IMG/VR virus record: IMGVR_UViG_3300046515_000275
Location: 1 to 40,123 of that record
DNA: 40,123 bases
Source of the DNA: a virus
Reading direction: 5' to 3' (one strand)
In this document: one piece after another, positions 14,724 to 23,769 of the stretch
How the letters are laid out: each line of letters begins with the position of its first letter
How positions within the stretch are numbered: position 1 is the first letter of the stretch
Made by a program: the position numbers and the translations under genes
The notes under the pieces: generated by a model
What the model saw: the letters and a program-made list of their open reading frames with translations, nothing else
Told to the model about the DNA's origin: nothing
The model's database searches: none

Positions 14724-16557
14724 GGCTTTCTGATCCGCTGGTGATGTAGCGGCTGCGCCGCTGCCGGTTGTTGTTGAGGGGTTCGTTGTAGAGGGCGTGC
14801 ATGATGGCCCACGCTATATCGGCGTGGCCGGTGGCTTCTGTACGCGACGCGCTGTATGTCACCTGACCGCTGGCAGTGGTGCCGCGCTTGATCGTCAGGA
14901 AGGCCTGAGCGATGTCGCTCCAGCCGGCATCCCACTCGATACGGGAATGCTGGATCGTGTCCTGGGCCTTGAGAACCAGGGCGTTCTTCGCCTCGAGGCT
15001 GTAATGGATCGACTGGGCCCGCGGGTAGAAGTCGCGCACCATGTCGAACACGCCGTAGCCGATCCCGGTGGTATCGATGCCGATGTGCTGGACGTTGAAC
15101 CGCTCGGTGAGCTTCTTGATCTGGCTGGCCTGGTACTTGAACGACTGTCCCCGCCAGCTGTGCTTCTCCAGGATCCGGAACTTGGCGCCCGGTTCGAGTG
15201 GGGGCGCGATAACCACGCACGTTGCGTCGTCGCGGGTACGGCTGGGGTCGTAGCCGATCCAGACCGGGCTGTTGCCATACGGCCTGGGATCGTCCGGCTC
15301 GTAATCGGTCCACAGTGATAGATCGCTGTAGCACCGCTCCAGGTCAGAAAGGTGGAAGGCCCCCTGCGAACTGTCGATGAATTTGCACATGAACAGCTGC
15401 TCAAACGCATCGTCGTCGTACTCCAGCTGCAGCTGCTCGAGGTCGAACAGGCCACACCCGCCGTTGATCGCATCCAGGATGGTGATCGTTTTGCGCCACT
15501 GACCGTCAGGGCACAGGGCGCCGACACTGTATTCCGTGGCTGCTGGCCATTCCGCCACAGCAGGCGTGCCGCGCCGCTTCTTGCGGTTGCGGAAGGATTC
15601 GCCAGTCCAGAAGGGATAGGCCTGGTGCGTGACCGCGCTGGGCGTCGAGAAATAGGTTTTGCGCCACTTCTTGTGGGTGGCCATGGCCGAAGCCACCTTG
15701 TTCAGCTTCTCGAAATCCTTGATCCAGAAGTATTCGTCGACGTAAACATGGCCGTGGTGGCCCTGGGCGGTGCTGCTGTTGGTGCTGAGGAAGCGCAGCT
15801 CGGCCCACGGCTTGCCGTCCTTGCTCAGAACGATGGGGTTGCCGGTGAGCTCAAGCCCGAACCATTCCTGAGCAAACGAGATGATGTAGCTGCGGAAGAT
15901 TTCGGACTGCGCCCGGCTGGCCGACAGGAACACCTGGTTGTCACCGGTGAGCACGGCATCCATGAACGCCTCGCCGGCGAAGTAGTAGGTCAGGCCCACC
16001 TGGCGGGATTTCAGAATGTTGCGGATCCGGGCTGTGAGCGGGTTCTGCTTGGCCGCAAACAGCTCTTTCTGGTAGCCGAACATCTTGCTGATGAACTTGT
16101 CGAGGAAGTCGACCTCGGTGAGCCCGGTGACGTCGTTTTTAGGCGCCTTTTGTTTTTTGCCCTCACCACGTTCGCCCCGGCGGCGCTGTCCGCGCTCGCC
16201 CCGGTCCCGCCGAGGCTGCTCATTGTCCTGGTCTTCCGGGTTGGCGACCTGATGGGCAGGCGCGGCTGGTTTCGCGCACTGCTTGGCCAAACGTTCACGC
16301 TGAGTGATCAGGCGGTCCAGCTCGTTCTGCTCGGCTTCGGTCAAAGCCTCGGGCTTCTCATACAGCAGCGTGATCCGACGGCTGACGGCCGTCAGCGGCT
16401 CCTCGTCGGTGAGCATGTCCTCCCATAAGCCCTGCCGGATCCAGTAATAGACGATCCGGACGTTGGGCAGCCCGAGTTGCGCCTGGATTTCCTTCGCTTT
16501 GCATCGGCGTAGGAACAGACGTTTTGCGGCTTCTTTGACTTCGTTCGAGTAGTACAT
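14488..16557 (-). CDS. P: terminase large subunit (P2 gpP family)
   Basis: The DNA-packaging ATPase. The N-terminus has the family's HTH (VKEAAKRLFLRRCKAKEIQAQLGLPNVRIVYYWI), followed by a long linker with an Arg/Glu-rich low-complexity section (about 125-150). The ATPase begins near ILKSRQVGLTYYFAGEAF, a P2-type adenine/Walker A region, and HVYVDEYFWI is Walker B. A nuclease domain starts around VWIGYDPSRTRDDATCVV. Residues 1-612 match the usual length of the family (P2: 590). The last 77 residues run out of frame through the start of the portal gene and are Arg/Gln/Ala-rich with no family character, which suggests a lost stop codon or a small frameshift. The true C-terminus may be near 14724. 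Confidence 0.9.
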   Translation of the reverse strand: MYYSNEVKEAAKRLFLRRCKAKEIQAQLGLPNVRIVYYWIRQGLWEDMLTDEEPLTAVSRRITLLYEKPEALTEAEQNELDRLITQRERLAKQCAKPAAPAHQVANPEDQDNEQPRRDRGERGQRRRGERGEGKKQKAPKNDVTGLTEVDFLDKFISKMFGYQKELFAAKQNPLTARIRNILKSRQVGLTYYFAGEAFMDAVLTGDNQVFLSASRAQSEIFRSYIISFAQEWFGLELTGNPIVLSKDGKPWAELRFLSTNSSTAQGHHGHVYVDEYFWIKDFEKLNKVASAMATHKKWRKTYFSTPSAVTHQAYPFWTGESFRNRKKRRGTPAVAEWPAATEYSVGALCPDGQWRKTITILDAINGGCGLFDLEQLQLEYDDDAFEQLFMCKFIDSSQGAFHLSDLERCYSDLSLWTDYEPDDPRPYGNSPVWIGYDPSRTRDDATCVVIAPPLEPGAKFRILEKHSWRGQSFKYQASQIKKLTERFNVQHIGIDTTGIGYGVFDMVRDFYPRAQSIHYSLEAKNALVLKAQDTIQHSRIEWDAGWSDIAQAFLTIKRGTTASGQVTYSASRTEATGHADIAWAIMHALYNEPLNNNRQRRSRYITSGSESHATTSRSPAAAQTAHASLYVRRARSRSRRQHRQLPGGVPQQRRHAVHAAGLPRWPGQATASQRTPRRNPPVQAQSAAA

Positions 16558-16717
16558 GGACTGCAGTCTATGCGGCGATTGTGCAGCTAACTCCCGGTTA
16601 ATTTGCGCTTAGTTCCTAGATCGTTCAAATAGGACAGGCGCGCAGGCAAACCGTTTGTTGCTGAGGGTTCGACTTCATATGGTGGGGGCCTCAAAGCCAC
16701 GAACACAGCAGACGCTC
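16558..16717. promoter_or_regulatory. divergent late promoter region
   Basis: The 160-base gap between the divergent terminase (minus) and scaffold-protease (plus) genes is where P2-like phages place two Ogr-activated late promoters. I could not identify a clear Ogr box (dyad with TGT and ACA half-sites) by eye, so the assignment rests on gene layout. Confidence 0.5.
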
Positions 16718-17671
16718 ATGCCCCGTTCCCTCGTTTCGTTCTGGAAGCGCGTAGCCACTAGCGGTCCGACAGTCGATGGTCGCGAAATCCTTCCCCAGGA
16801 GCTACGCGACATTGCGGAGACCTATCGCCCGTCGCTCTACACCGCTGTGATCTGGTGTGAGCACGAGCGCCAGTGGGGCAGTTACGGCACCGTCTACGCG
16901 GTCCGCTTGATCGAAGAGGCGGAGGATCTAGAACCTGGTCAGGTTGCCCTAGAAGCGCAGCTCAAGCCCAACGACAAGCTGCTTCACCTCAATGACATGG
17001 GCGAGAAGTTGTTCACCAGCATCGAGATCTGGCCGAACTTCCAAGGTCGTGGAAAAGCGTACATGACCGGGATCGCGGTCACTGATGAGCCAGCCAGTGT
17101 CGGTACCCAAGAGCTCTACTTTTCCGCGCACCGCAGACAAGGCCGGTACTTCGCGGCCCCCGTCCATATGGATGGGTTCAGTAACGAACCCAAGAGCGAC
17201 GTCGGGAAGCTCCTTTCCGCGCTTACTGGGCTGTTCAAGAGATTCGCCTCGGACCAAAAGCCCGCTGGCACTCCTACCCCCCAAACCGAGAGCAAACCCC
17301 CAATGGATGAAGCAACCGCTACAGCGCTTGCTGCGCTGGTGCAGCAACTTCTGATCGTGGCCGCAGGCCTGCAGGCTGTGATTGCGCCCGCTGCCGAAGA
17401 GGCTCCTGATCCTGACCAGGAGCAGATCGATACCGTTGAAACGGCTGTCGAGGACATCGTTGCCACTGCCGAGGAACAGCGCGAGTTCAATCGTCGCCGT
17501 CCTGTAGCGCCGAAAAAACCGGCTGCAGCTGCACAACAGCCGAGCAACCAGGCGCTGGCCTCGAGCATGGCCAACATCGAGAACATGTTCAGTCAACTGC
17601 TGAACACCCCGCAGGGTCGCCAGGTGCCCCGTACCACCGGTGGCAACGCCGACAACAAGCGAGTGCTCTGA
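16718..17671 (+). CDS. O: capsid scaffolding serine protease (gpO family)
   Basis: A 317-residue scaffold and maturation protease. The frame is open from 16655, but the ATG at 16718 gives the family-like start MPRSLVSFWKRVATSGPTVDGREI. By comparison with P2 gpO the catalytic triad is the Asp in TVDGREI, the His in WCEHERQW and the Ser in LFTSIEI. VTDEPASVGT is another conserved block. The C-terminal half (about 190-317) is Ala/Pro/Gln-rich and helical, the scaffold part. It is followed after one base by the capsid gene. The ribosome site is weak. Confidence 0.9.
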   Translation: MPRSLVSFWKRVATSGPTVDGREILPQELRDIAETYRPSLYTAVIWCEHERQWGSYGTVYAVRLIEEAEDLEPGQVALEAQLKPNDKLLHLNDMGEKLFTSIEIWPNFQGRGKAYMTGIAVTDEPASVGTQELYFSAHRRQGRYFAAPVHMDGFSNEPKSDVGKLLSALTGLFKRFASDQKPAGTPTPQTESKPPMDEATATALAALVQQLLIVAAGLQAVIAPAAEEAPDPDQEQIDTVETAVEDIVATAEEQREFNRRRPVAPKKPAAAAQQPSNQALASSMANIENMFSQLLNTPQGRQVPRTTGGNADNKRVL

Positions 17672-17672
17672 C

Positions 17673-18689
17673 ATGTCCTACAACCTGAGCCGCTACGGCG
17701 CGCAGATGTACGCTTCGATGCAGCTGGCGATGGCGGAAACCTACGGCGTGGATACAGTCACCCGTATGTTCAGCGTCGAGCCGACGATTGCGCAGGAGCT
17801 TAACGACGCGATCACCGCGAAAGCTGACTTCCTGCAGCGCATCAACATTGTTCTGGTTACCGAAATCAAGGGCCAGAAGGTGTTCCTCGGCACTTCCGGC
17901 CCAGTCACTGGCCGGACCAACACCAAGACCACCGATCGCGAGGCTAAGGATGCCTCGGCGCTGGATCAGAACACCTACGAGCTGTCGTCGACTGAGTCGG
18001 ATGTCAGCCTGTCCTACGCCAAGATCGATGCCTGGGCGAAATTCCCAGACTTCCACCTCAAGTATTCCGCGGCGGTACAGAAGCAGATCGCCCTGGATCG
18101 CATCATGATCGGCTTCCACGGCACCCATACCGCCGTACAGACCGACATCGCCCTGTACCCGCTGCTGCAGGACGTCAACAAGGGCTGGTTGCAACAGGCT
18201 CGTGAGCAGATCCCGGCGCAGGTGCTGAAGGAAGGCAAGGTGGCGGGCAAGGTCACCATGGGGCCTGGCGGCGATTACGAAAACCTCGATGCCCTGGTGC
18301 ACGACACCAAGCAGATGGTTGACGAGCGGGTGCGTGACGGTGGCGACCTGGTGGCCATCATCGGCAGCGATCTGCTGGCCGCTGACAAGGCGAAGCTTTA
18401 CTCCAACCAGGGTGGCACGCCGACCGAGAAAGAGCGCATCGAGAGCCAGCAGGTCATCGCCACTTACGGCGGTTTGCCGTCGTTCAGTGTCCCGAACTTC
18501 CCGGTCAACGCGGTTCTGGTCACCAGCTTCGACAACCTGTCGATCTACGTCCAGGACAGCAGCTGGCGGAAGCAAACCGTCGACAACCCGAAACGCTCCC
18601 GCATCGAGGACTACAACAGCCGCAACGAGGGCTACGTGATCGAGCAGCTGGAGAAGTTCGCCCTGACCGAAAACGTTGAGGTGATCTGA
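17673..18689 (+). CDS. N: major capsid protein (gpN family)
   Basis: A 338-residue major capsid protein of the P2 gpN family (P2: 357). The ATG at 17673 is chosen over the in-frame 17640 because it lies just after the scaffold stop and gives MSYNLSRYGAQMYASMQLAMAETYGVD. Family blocks include FLQRINIVLVTEIKGQKVFLG, FPDFHLKYSAAVQKQIALDRIMIGFHGTH and GDLVAIIGSDLLAADKAKLY. Its stop overlaps the start of the terminase small-subunit gene (TGATG). Confidence 0.95.
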   Translation: MSYNLSRYGAQMYASMQLAMAETYGVDTVTRMFSVEPTIAQELNDAITAKADFLQRINIVLVTEIKGQKVFLGTSGPVTGRTNTKTTDREAKDASALDQNTYELSSTESDVSLSYAKIDAWAKFPDFHLKYSAAVQKQIALDRIMIGFHGTHTAVQTDIALYPLLQDVNKGWLQQAREQIPAQVLKEGKVAGKVTMGPGGDYENLDALVHDTKQMVDERVRDGGDLVAIIGSDLLAADKAKLYSNQGGTPTEKERIESQQVIATYGGLPSFSVPNFPVNAVLVTSFDNLSIYVQDSSWRKQTVDNPKRSRIEDYNSRNEGYVIEQLEKFALTENVEVI

Positions 18690-19486
18690 TGAGCCTGGCA
18701 CTGGCGCACAAGCGGCGCACCCTCGCACAAGGCTCGGCAGTTGCCGCCGCCAGTGCCGCGCCGGCGGCGTACTCGCCGGCGGCAGCACTGACCAGCCCAG
18801 CCAACGCCCAGAAGCATTACAAGCTGATGGAGGACGCCTTGACGGTCGACCTCGAGCGCTTGTCGGGCTTCAACAGCCTCGAGCAGCGGCAGGTCATCAA
18901 GCGTGACGAGTTGCTCCCCAAATACCTGGAGTACGTCGGTCGTTACCGCGATTCTGGCCTGAACTTCCCCAACCAGGTGCTGATGTACGCAATGGTCTGG
19001 CTGTTCGACACCGGGCAGTTCGAGCAGGGCCTTGAGCTGGCAGGTTTCGCCATGTCTCAAGAGCAGGAACTACCGGCCCGTTTCGAGCGTGATGTGCCCA
19101 CGTTCGTTGCTGATGAAGTGATCCAGTGGGCTGAGGCCGAGCACAAGGCGGGTCGTAGTCCGGAGCCTTACGTGTCCGATCTGCTGCCATGGGTAGACGG
19201 TCAGTGGAAGCTCTACGAGCGCATTCCAGCCCGCTATCACCGGCTGCTGGGGATCCTGGCGATGGAGCGACGCGACTGGGCTGTAGCCATCGGGCACTTC
19301 GAGCGAGCCGAAGCGCTGTATCAGGAAATCCGCGTGACGACCCGCTTGGAGGGCGCACGCAAGGCGCTGGCCAAGGCGATCGCTCAAGGCGAACAGCCAA
19401 CCGCCCAGCTTGCTACCCGGCTCGACGAAGTTCTGCAGGCAGCGGCTGAGAAAAATCCGGTCGGTGACGACACCGACGCCGAGTAA
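18689..19486 (+). CDS. M: terminase small subunit (gpM family)
   Basis: A 265-residue protein of the P2 gpM family, the terminase endonuclease/DNA-recognition subunit that cuts at cos. The N-terminus SLALAHKRRTLAQ and the MEDALTVDLERLSGFNSLEQRQVIKRDELLPKYLEYV block are typical, as is LMYAMVWLFDTGQFEQGLELAGFAM. It starts on the last base of the capsid stop codon. Its C-terminal third is helical and acidic. Confidence 0.92.
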   Translation: MSLALAHKRRTLAQGSAVAAASAAPAAYSPAAALTSPANAQKHYKLMEDALTVDLERLSGFNSLEQRQVIKRDELLPKYLEYVGRYRDSGLNFPNQVLMYAMVWLFDTGQFEQGLELAGFAMSQEQELPARFERDVPTFVADEVIQWAEAEHKAGRSPEPYVSDLLPWVDGQWKLYERIPARYHRLLGILAMERRDWAVAIGHFERAEALYQEIRVTTRLEGARKALAKAIAQGEQPTAQLATRLDEVLQAAAEKNPVGDDTDAE

Positions 19487-19533
19487 CCGTCTTCCCCCCC
19501 GCAGGGAGTTGCTACGGAAAGGCCGAGTCATTC

Positions 19534-20049
19534 ATGACCACCGACCTTCCCGCAGCAGCAACCTGCCCTATTCGAGTGGCCAGCATGAGCGGATTTTCCG
19601 GCAAGCCCAGCACCCTGGTGGATTTGAACATCGAGAACGACGGCTTCTGGCCCGATCTCTCAGTGTCCGAGTTCCAGAGGGGCTATCGCCTGCCAGGGGA
19701 GTACGCCGCAGACATGCTGGTCGCTGATCTGAGCACGGCCATGCACGAGGTAAATCTCGATTTGGCCAAACTGAAAGCGCGCTGGCAGGACGTTGGAGTG
19801 TCAAACGTTGAGTCCGCAGACAGCACCGTCCTGCCGGAGCGCACCTTTCAGGCGTCGCTGTACAAGCGCGCCGTTTACACCAGAGCCAAAGCCAGCCTAC
19901 TTACGCAGTTCGCAACCGTGACCCGCCGTGAAGTGGCCGAGAACACTGGCAAAGAGGCTCCGGAACGGGCCGAAGCGTTCCTGGTGTTCAGCCAGCAGGC
20001 GGTTCGTGCACTGCAGGGCCGTGGTCGTATGACAGCGGTGTTGCTGTGA
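19534..20049 (+). CDS. L: head completion protein (gpL family)
   Basis: A 171-residue head-completion/stabilisation protein. The family's NDGFWPDLSVSEFQRGYRLP block and the following helical part are present. Two starts are possible: the ATG at 19534 or Met18 at 19585 (MSGFSGKPSTL), which matches the shorter N-terminus of many homologues. It follows the terminase small subunit after 47 bases, and its TGA overlaps the GTG start of the tail completion gene. Confidence 0.88.
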   Translation: MTTDLPAAATCPIRVASMSGFSGKPSTLVDLNIENDGFWPDLSVSEFQRGYRLPGEYAADMLVADLSTAMHEVNLDLAKLKARWQDVGVSNVESADSTVLPERTFQASLYKRAVYTRAKASLLTQFATVTRREVAENTGKEAPERAEAFLVFSQQAVRALQGRGRMTAVLL

Positions 20050-20492
20050 ACAAGCTGCAGGCACTCACCGCGCACCTGCTCGAGCGGAAGCTGGTGCTTC
20101 CTGAGCAGTTGGACAGCTGGGTCGATCAGATGGACTCCGAGTTGATCTGGAAGGAGACCGCCCGGGGCCTGCACATGGGCGATATGACCTATCGCGCCGT
20201 GTTCGACCTGGAGCGCTTCAATGGCTCGCCGCAGCGTCTGTTAGCCCTGGTCGGCACCTGGCTGGAAGCGAACGACCCAGACCGCGAGGATCTGCCGGCC
20301 CCGGCGTTCGTGATTGAGCCGCTGGACCTGGCCAATGGCCTGTTCGACGTGGAGCTGACCCTGCAGTTCGTGGAGCCCCAATACCTGGCCGAAGACGATG
20401 ACGGCGAGTTCCAGGCGTTTGGCAAGACCTGGGCGTTCGTCCCGTATGACCTGTGGGTAGCCGAAGAAGGCGAGGCGGTGGCCCGTGGCTAG
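20046..20492 (+). CDS. R: tail completion protein (gpR family)
   Basis: A 148-residue tail completion protein of the P2 gpR family, starting at GTG 20046, which overlaps the previous stop. Family features are MNKLQALTAHLLE at the start, LIWKETARGLHMGDMTYRAVFDLERF and LPAPAFVIEPLDLANGLFDVELTLQF. In P2 the lysis genes lie between L and R; here R follows L directly, as in HP1/K139-like phages. Confidence 0.88.
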   Translation: MNKLQALTAHLLERKLVLPEQLDSWVDQMDSELIWKETARGLHMGDMTYRAVFDLERFNGSPQRLLALVGTWLEANDPDREDLPAPAFVIEPLDLANGLFDVELTLQFVEPQYLAEDDDGEFQAFGKTWAFVPYDLWVAEEGEAVARG

Positions 20493-21165
20493 CCGTCTGT
20501 TTGACTTCGACGCCCGGGGCGCCCTGGACGTGCGCGAGCAACTGGCGCTCCTGCAGCTGGAGCCACGGTTGCGCCGGCGCTTGCTCAACAACGTGTCGAA
20601 GCGCGTCCGGACCATGAGCCGCAAGCGGATCCGCAGCCAGGAGAACCTGGACGGCTCCCCCTTTGCCGCTCGCAAGAACCCCGAGCCTGGCCAGAAAAAG
20701 ATGGAGGCCGGCCTGGGCAAGCTGATGCAGGTCACCAGCGTGACGGCCGACCAGGCCATCCTGGGCTGGAAGAACAACCTGACCGCCTGGGTTGCGGCCC
20801 AGCAGCACAACGGCGCCTCTGAACGCCGCACGGCCCAGCAAATGCGCCGCTGGAACAAGGTGGACGAGGGATCGATGGCAACGGACAAGCAAGCCAAGCG
20901 GCTGCGTCGCCTCGGCTTCAAAGTCCGCCAGGCCGGCAAGAAACGGCTCTCCCGTCCGTCCGTGGCCTGGATCCTGGAGCACGTCAGCTACATGCAGGCC
21001 GGCGTCCTGATCCGCGTCCTGGACGAAACCCGGGGCGAGTCCACCGGCGCCGACAGCTGGGAAATCAAGCTGCCCAAGCGCCAGTTCCTCGGCGCGAACA
21101 GCAACACCGATACCAGCGAGCTGGTGCGCCTGGTGCTGCAACAAATCCTCAACTCTCAACGCTAA
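20485..21165 (+). CDS. S: tail completion/virion morphogenesis protein (gpS family)
   Basis: A 226-residue basic protein of the phage virion morphogenesis (P2 gpS) family. It starts at GTG 20485, overlapping the R gene by 8 bases. Typical features are RRLLNNVSKRVRTMSRKRIRSQENLDGSPFAARK and the later LSRPSVAWILEHVSYMQAGVLIRVL and WEIKLPKRQFLGAN. It is longer than P2 gpS (150), mainly through an insertion around residues 110-160. That fits the HP1/K139-type version. Confidence 0.87.
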   Translation: MASRLFDFDARGALDVREQLALLQLEPRLRRRLLNNVSKRVRTMSRKRIRSQENLDGSPFAARKNPEPGQKKMEAGLGKLMQVTSVTADQAILGWKNNLTAWVAAQQHNGASERRTAQQMRRWNKVDEGSMATDKQAKRLRRLGFKVRQAGKKRLSRPSVAWILEHVSYMQAGVLIRVLDETRGESTGADSWEIKLPKRQFLGANSNTDTSELVRLVLQQILNSQR

Positions 21166-21175
21166 GAGGCATCCC

Positions 21176-22285
21176 ATGGCACTCGGCACTGTCGGCGTAA
21201 ACAATCTCAACCTCGGCCAAGGCGCCGTGACCGAGATCGAGCGCTATTTCCTTTTCATCGGCCCAGCGGGCAAGAACGTCGGCAAGCTGCTGGCCCTCAA
21301 CACCCAGAGCGATCTGGACACCGACCTGGGCGCCACGGTGTCCGACCTGAAAACTCAAGTGCTGGCTGCCCGTCAGAACGGCGGTGACAAGTGGGCGTGC
21401 ATGGCGGCCCCGATCGCAGCCAACGGTGACTGGGCAGCTGCTGTGGATAAGGCACAGCAGGACAACGTCTCGGTCGAGGCCATCGTTATCACGGTGCCTG
21501 TGGCGGACAAGACCGTATTCGACGCCATGAACGCCAAGGCCCTGGACATCAGCGCCAAGTATGGCCGCAGGGTTTTCATCATGTCGGCGATCGCAGGCAT
21601 CACCCCTGGCCAGGACTGGGCGACCTACCTTTCCGAAGCCAAGGCCAAGGTGGCCGACGTGGCAGCGCCGCGTGTGCTGTGCGTACCGCAGTTGCACGGC
21701 AACAACCTGGGCGTGCTTGCCGGACGCCTGGCCCGGGCAGATGTCAGCATTGCTGACAGCCCCATGCGGGTGGCCACCGGTGCCCTGGTAGGCCTCGGCG
21801 CCGTGCCGGTGGACAAGGACGGCATCCCATTGCCCTCTGCGATCACCGCAGAGCTGGATAAGGCGCGCCTGTCCGTTGCGCAGACCTATCCCGACTACCC
21901 CGGCACTTTCTGGGGTGACGGCAACATGCTCGATGCCCCGGGCAGCGACTACCAGGTAGTCGAGTACCTGCGCATTGCCGACAAGGCCGCCCGCCGCGTT
22001 CGCATCCTGCTGATCCAGCGTATCGCCGACCGCAAGCTGAACAGCTCGGCCGCTTCCATGGCACAGAACAAGACCGCCCTGATGAAACCGCTGCGCGACA
22101 TGTCCCGCTCGGTCGTGTTCGCCAACGTCCAGTTCCCTGGTGATATCGAGTCACCTGCAGACGATGCCATCACCTTGGTCTGGACCAGCAAAACCGCAGT
22201 TGTCGCTTACCTCAAGTTGCGCCCCTACAACTGCCCCAAAGACCTGACCGCAAACATCGCTCTTGACCTGAGCGACGAGGAGTAA
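21176..22285 (+). CDS. tail sheath protein (DUF2586 type)
   Basis: A 369-residue protein of the DUF2586 family, which takes the place of gpFI as the contractile tail sheath in HP1/K139-type myophages. The N-terminus MALGTVGVNNLNLGQGAVTEIERYFLFIG and the C-terminal block (LMKPLRDMSRSVVFANVQFPGDIESPADDAITLVW) are characteristic. It is followed after 2 bases by the tube gene, the usual sheath-tube pair. Confidence 0.87.
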   Translation: MALGTVGVNNLNLGQGAVTEIERYFLFIGPAGKNVGKLLALNTQSDLDTDLGATVSDLKTQVLAARQNGGDKWACMAAPIAANGDWAAAVDKAQQDNVSVEAIVITVPVADKTVFDAMNAKALDISAKYGRRVFIMSAIAGITPGQDWATYLSEAKAKVADVAAPRVLCVPQLHGNNLGVLAGRLARADVSIADSPMRVATGALVGLGAVPVDKDGIPLPSAITAELDKARLSVAQTYPDYPGTFWGDGNMLDAPGSDYQVVEYLRIADKAARRVRILLIQRIADRKLNSSAASMAQNKTALMKPLRDMSRSVVFANVQFPGDIESPADDAITLVWTSKTAVVAYLKLRPYNCPKDLTANIALDLSDEE

Positions 22286-22287
22286 CC

Positions 22288-22737
22288 ATGTCCAAGATCG
22301 GCGGCAAGAACTTCGACATCAACGTGGGCGACACCAAAATCCACGTCGAGACAGTCACCCTGGACATCACCGACAACAGCGCGGTCGCCCAAACCGGCGG
22401 CGTGCCGGACGGCTACGTAGACGGCGACGTCGCTGCCAGCGGCGAATTCGAACTGGACAGTGCCAACTTCAACCTGCTGATCGAAGCGGCCCGCGCTGCC
22501 GGCAGCTTCCGCCAGTTGGAGCCGTTCGACTCGCTGTTCTACGCCAAGACCCCTACCGATGAGCTGCGCGTGGAGGCGTTCGGCTGCAAGCCGAAGATCT
22601 CCAGCCTGCTCAACATCGACGCCAAGGGCGGCGAGAAGCACAAGCACAAGGTGCCGTTCGACGTCACCAGCCCGGACTTCATCCGCATCAACGGCGTGCC
22701 GTACCTGGCTGCGTCCGAGATCGAGGGCCTGCGCTGA
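22288..22737 (+). CDS. tail tube protein (DUF2597 type)
   Basis: A 149-residue DUF2597-family protein, the presumed tail tube in HP1/K139-type phages. It begins MSKIGGKNFDINVGDTKIHVETVTLDITDNSAVAQTGGVP and is rich in predicted beta strands, as expected for a tube subunit. It directly follows the sheath gene, and its stop overlaps the next start (TGATGA). Confidence 0.86.
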   Translation: MSKIGGKNFDINVGDTKIHVETVTLDITDNSAVAQTGGVPDGYVDGDVAASGEFELDSANFNLLIEAARAAGSFRQLEPFDSLFYAKTPTDELRVEAFGCKPKISSLLNIDAKGGEKHKHKVPFDVTSPDFIRINGVPYLAASEIEGLR

Positions 22738-22946
22738 TGACCTGCCCGTTCGATCGCGCCCAGGCCCTGGAGCAGCGTCAGCGTGACCAGGCGATCACTG
22801 CCGCCTTGGCCCGTGCGCGTTCGACCGGGCCGAGCCTGACCCATTGCGAAGACTGCGGCGGCGAGATCCCCGAGGCGCGACGCGCCCTGGGCGGCATGAG
22901 CCGCTGCGTCCCGTGCCAGACCCTTTTTGAAAAAGGTTGCCGCTGA
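22737..22946 (+). CDS. TraR/DksA-type zinc finger protein
   Basis: A 69-residue protein with an N-terminal helical part and a C-terminal finger CEDCGGEIPEARRALGGMSRCVPCQ (C-X2-C-X17-C-X2-C), as in TraR/DksA proteins and P2 Orf82. TraR-like proteins bind the RNA polymerase secondary channel and alter promoter choice. It lies between tail tube and lysis genes, a usual place for this gene in P2-like phages. Confidence 0.88.
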   Translation: MTCPFDRAQALEQRQRDQAITAALARARSTGPSLTHCEDCGGEIPEARRALGGMSRCVPCQTLFEKGCR

Positions 22947-23242
22947 TGACCCTGCGCAACGCACAGAAACCCAAGCTGGAAACGCGCCTGGCCCTGATCG
23001 AGCAGCGCGTGAACGACCTGGTCGAGCGCCATGAAACTGTTCCTGGACGAGTGACCCGCCTGGAAGGCGAGTTCGAGCACATGGGGGCCCAACTGGCCGC
23101 GCTCAACGATGGCCAGCGCGAGCTGACCGCCACCGTGTCCGACATCGGTACCAAGGTCACCCGCATGCTCGCCGCCCTGACCGTGCTGGGCGTCGTCGCC
23201 CAGGCGCTCGGCCCGACCCTGTTCCGGATGCTGTTCCCATGA
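22946..23242 (+). CDS. holin candidate, single C-terminal TM segment
   Basis: A 98-residue protein starting at ATG 22946 (TGATG overlap with the previous stop; AAGG 9 bases upstream). The first two thirds form a charged coiled coil (RLALIEQRVNDLVERHE...LEGEFEHMGAQLAALNDGQRELTATVSDIG). The C-terminus is one hydrophobic segment (MLAALTVLGVVAQALGPTLF). The layout resembles XhlA-type lysis proteins. Its position directly before the endolysin makes a holin or holin partner likely. Confidence 0.68.
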   Translation: MTLRNAQKPKLETRLALIEQRVNDLVERHETVPGRVTRLEGEFEHMGAQLAALNDGQRELTATVSDIGTKVTRMLAALTVLGVVAQALGPTLFRMLFP

Positions 23243-23769
23243 GCCTGCGCAAGCGGATCCTGACCGGCGCCGTTGCTCTTGTGCTGGGCAGCAGCTCGCT
23301 GATGGCGTTCCTGGGCAAGTGGGAAGGCGATGGCCAGAACGTCGTCTACCCCGACCAGCTGGCCCGGGGCCTGCCGACCGTGTGCAAGGGCATCACCCGC
23401 TACACCAGCCCGTACCCAGTGGTGGTCGGCGACTACTGGTCGCCGGCGCGCTGTGCCGAAGTCGAGCAGCTGGTGGTCGAGCGGGGCCAACTGACCCTGG
23501 CCGACTGCCTGACCAACGACAAGATCAACCAGAACACTTTCGACGCCCTGTCGAGCCACGGCCACAACTTTGGCGAGCCAACCACCTGCGCGAGCCGTGC
23601 CGTGGGGCTCATCAACGCCGGCCGCATCGCCGAGGGCTGTCGCGCACTGGCCTGGGGCGCAGACGGCCGCCCGGTCTGGGCCTTTGTCACTGATGCCAAG
23701 GGCAAGAAGGTGTTCGTTCCTGGGCTGCACGCACGTCGGCTGGCGGAGGCGAAGTTATGCGCCTCCTAG
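23239..23769 (+). CDS. SAR endolysin (lysozyme, GH24-like)
   Basis: A 176-residue phage lysozyme that cleaves peptidoglycan. The N-terminus (KRILTGAVALVLGSSSLMAFLG) is a weakly hydrophobic, Gly/Ala/Ser-rich segment, typical of a signal-anchor-release domain that lets the enzyme wait in the inner membrane. The catalytic Glu is E29 in KWEGDGQN, followed by D39 and T47 (GLPTVCKG), an E-D-T arrangement like RrrD/R21 endolysins with slightly altered spacing. Several cysteines could form regulatory disulfides. It overlaps the holin candidate by 4 bases and Rz by 13. Confidence 0.9.
   Translation: MSLRKRILTGAVALVLGSSSLMAFLGKWEGDGQNVVYPDQLARGLPTVCKGITRYTSPYPVVVGDYWSPARCAEVEQLVVERGQLTLADCLTNDKINQNTFDALSSHGHNFGEPTTCASRAVGLINAGRIAEGCRALAWGADGRPVWAFVTDAKGKKVFVPGLHARRLAEAKLCAS

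Noticed and set aside
15352-16428. 358-codon open frame on the plus strand
   Set aside because: It is antisense to the terminase large subunit, with a Leu/Val/Arg-rich composition typical of shadow frames.
17589-18788. 399-codon open frame on the minus strand
   Set aside because: It lies antisense to the well-supported capsid gene and has no family features.
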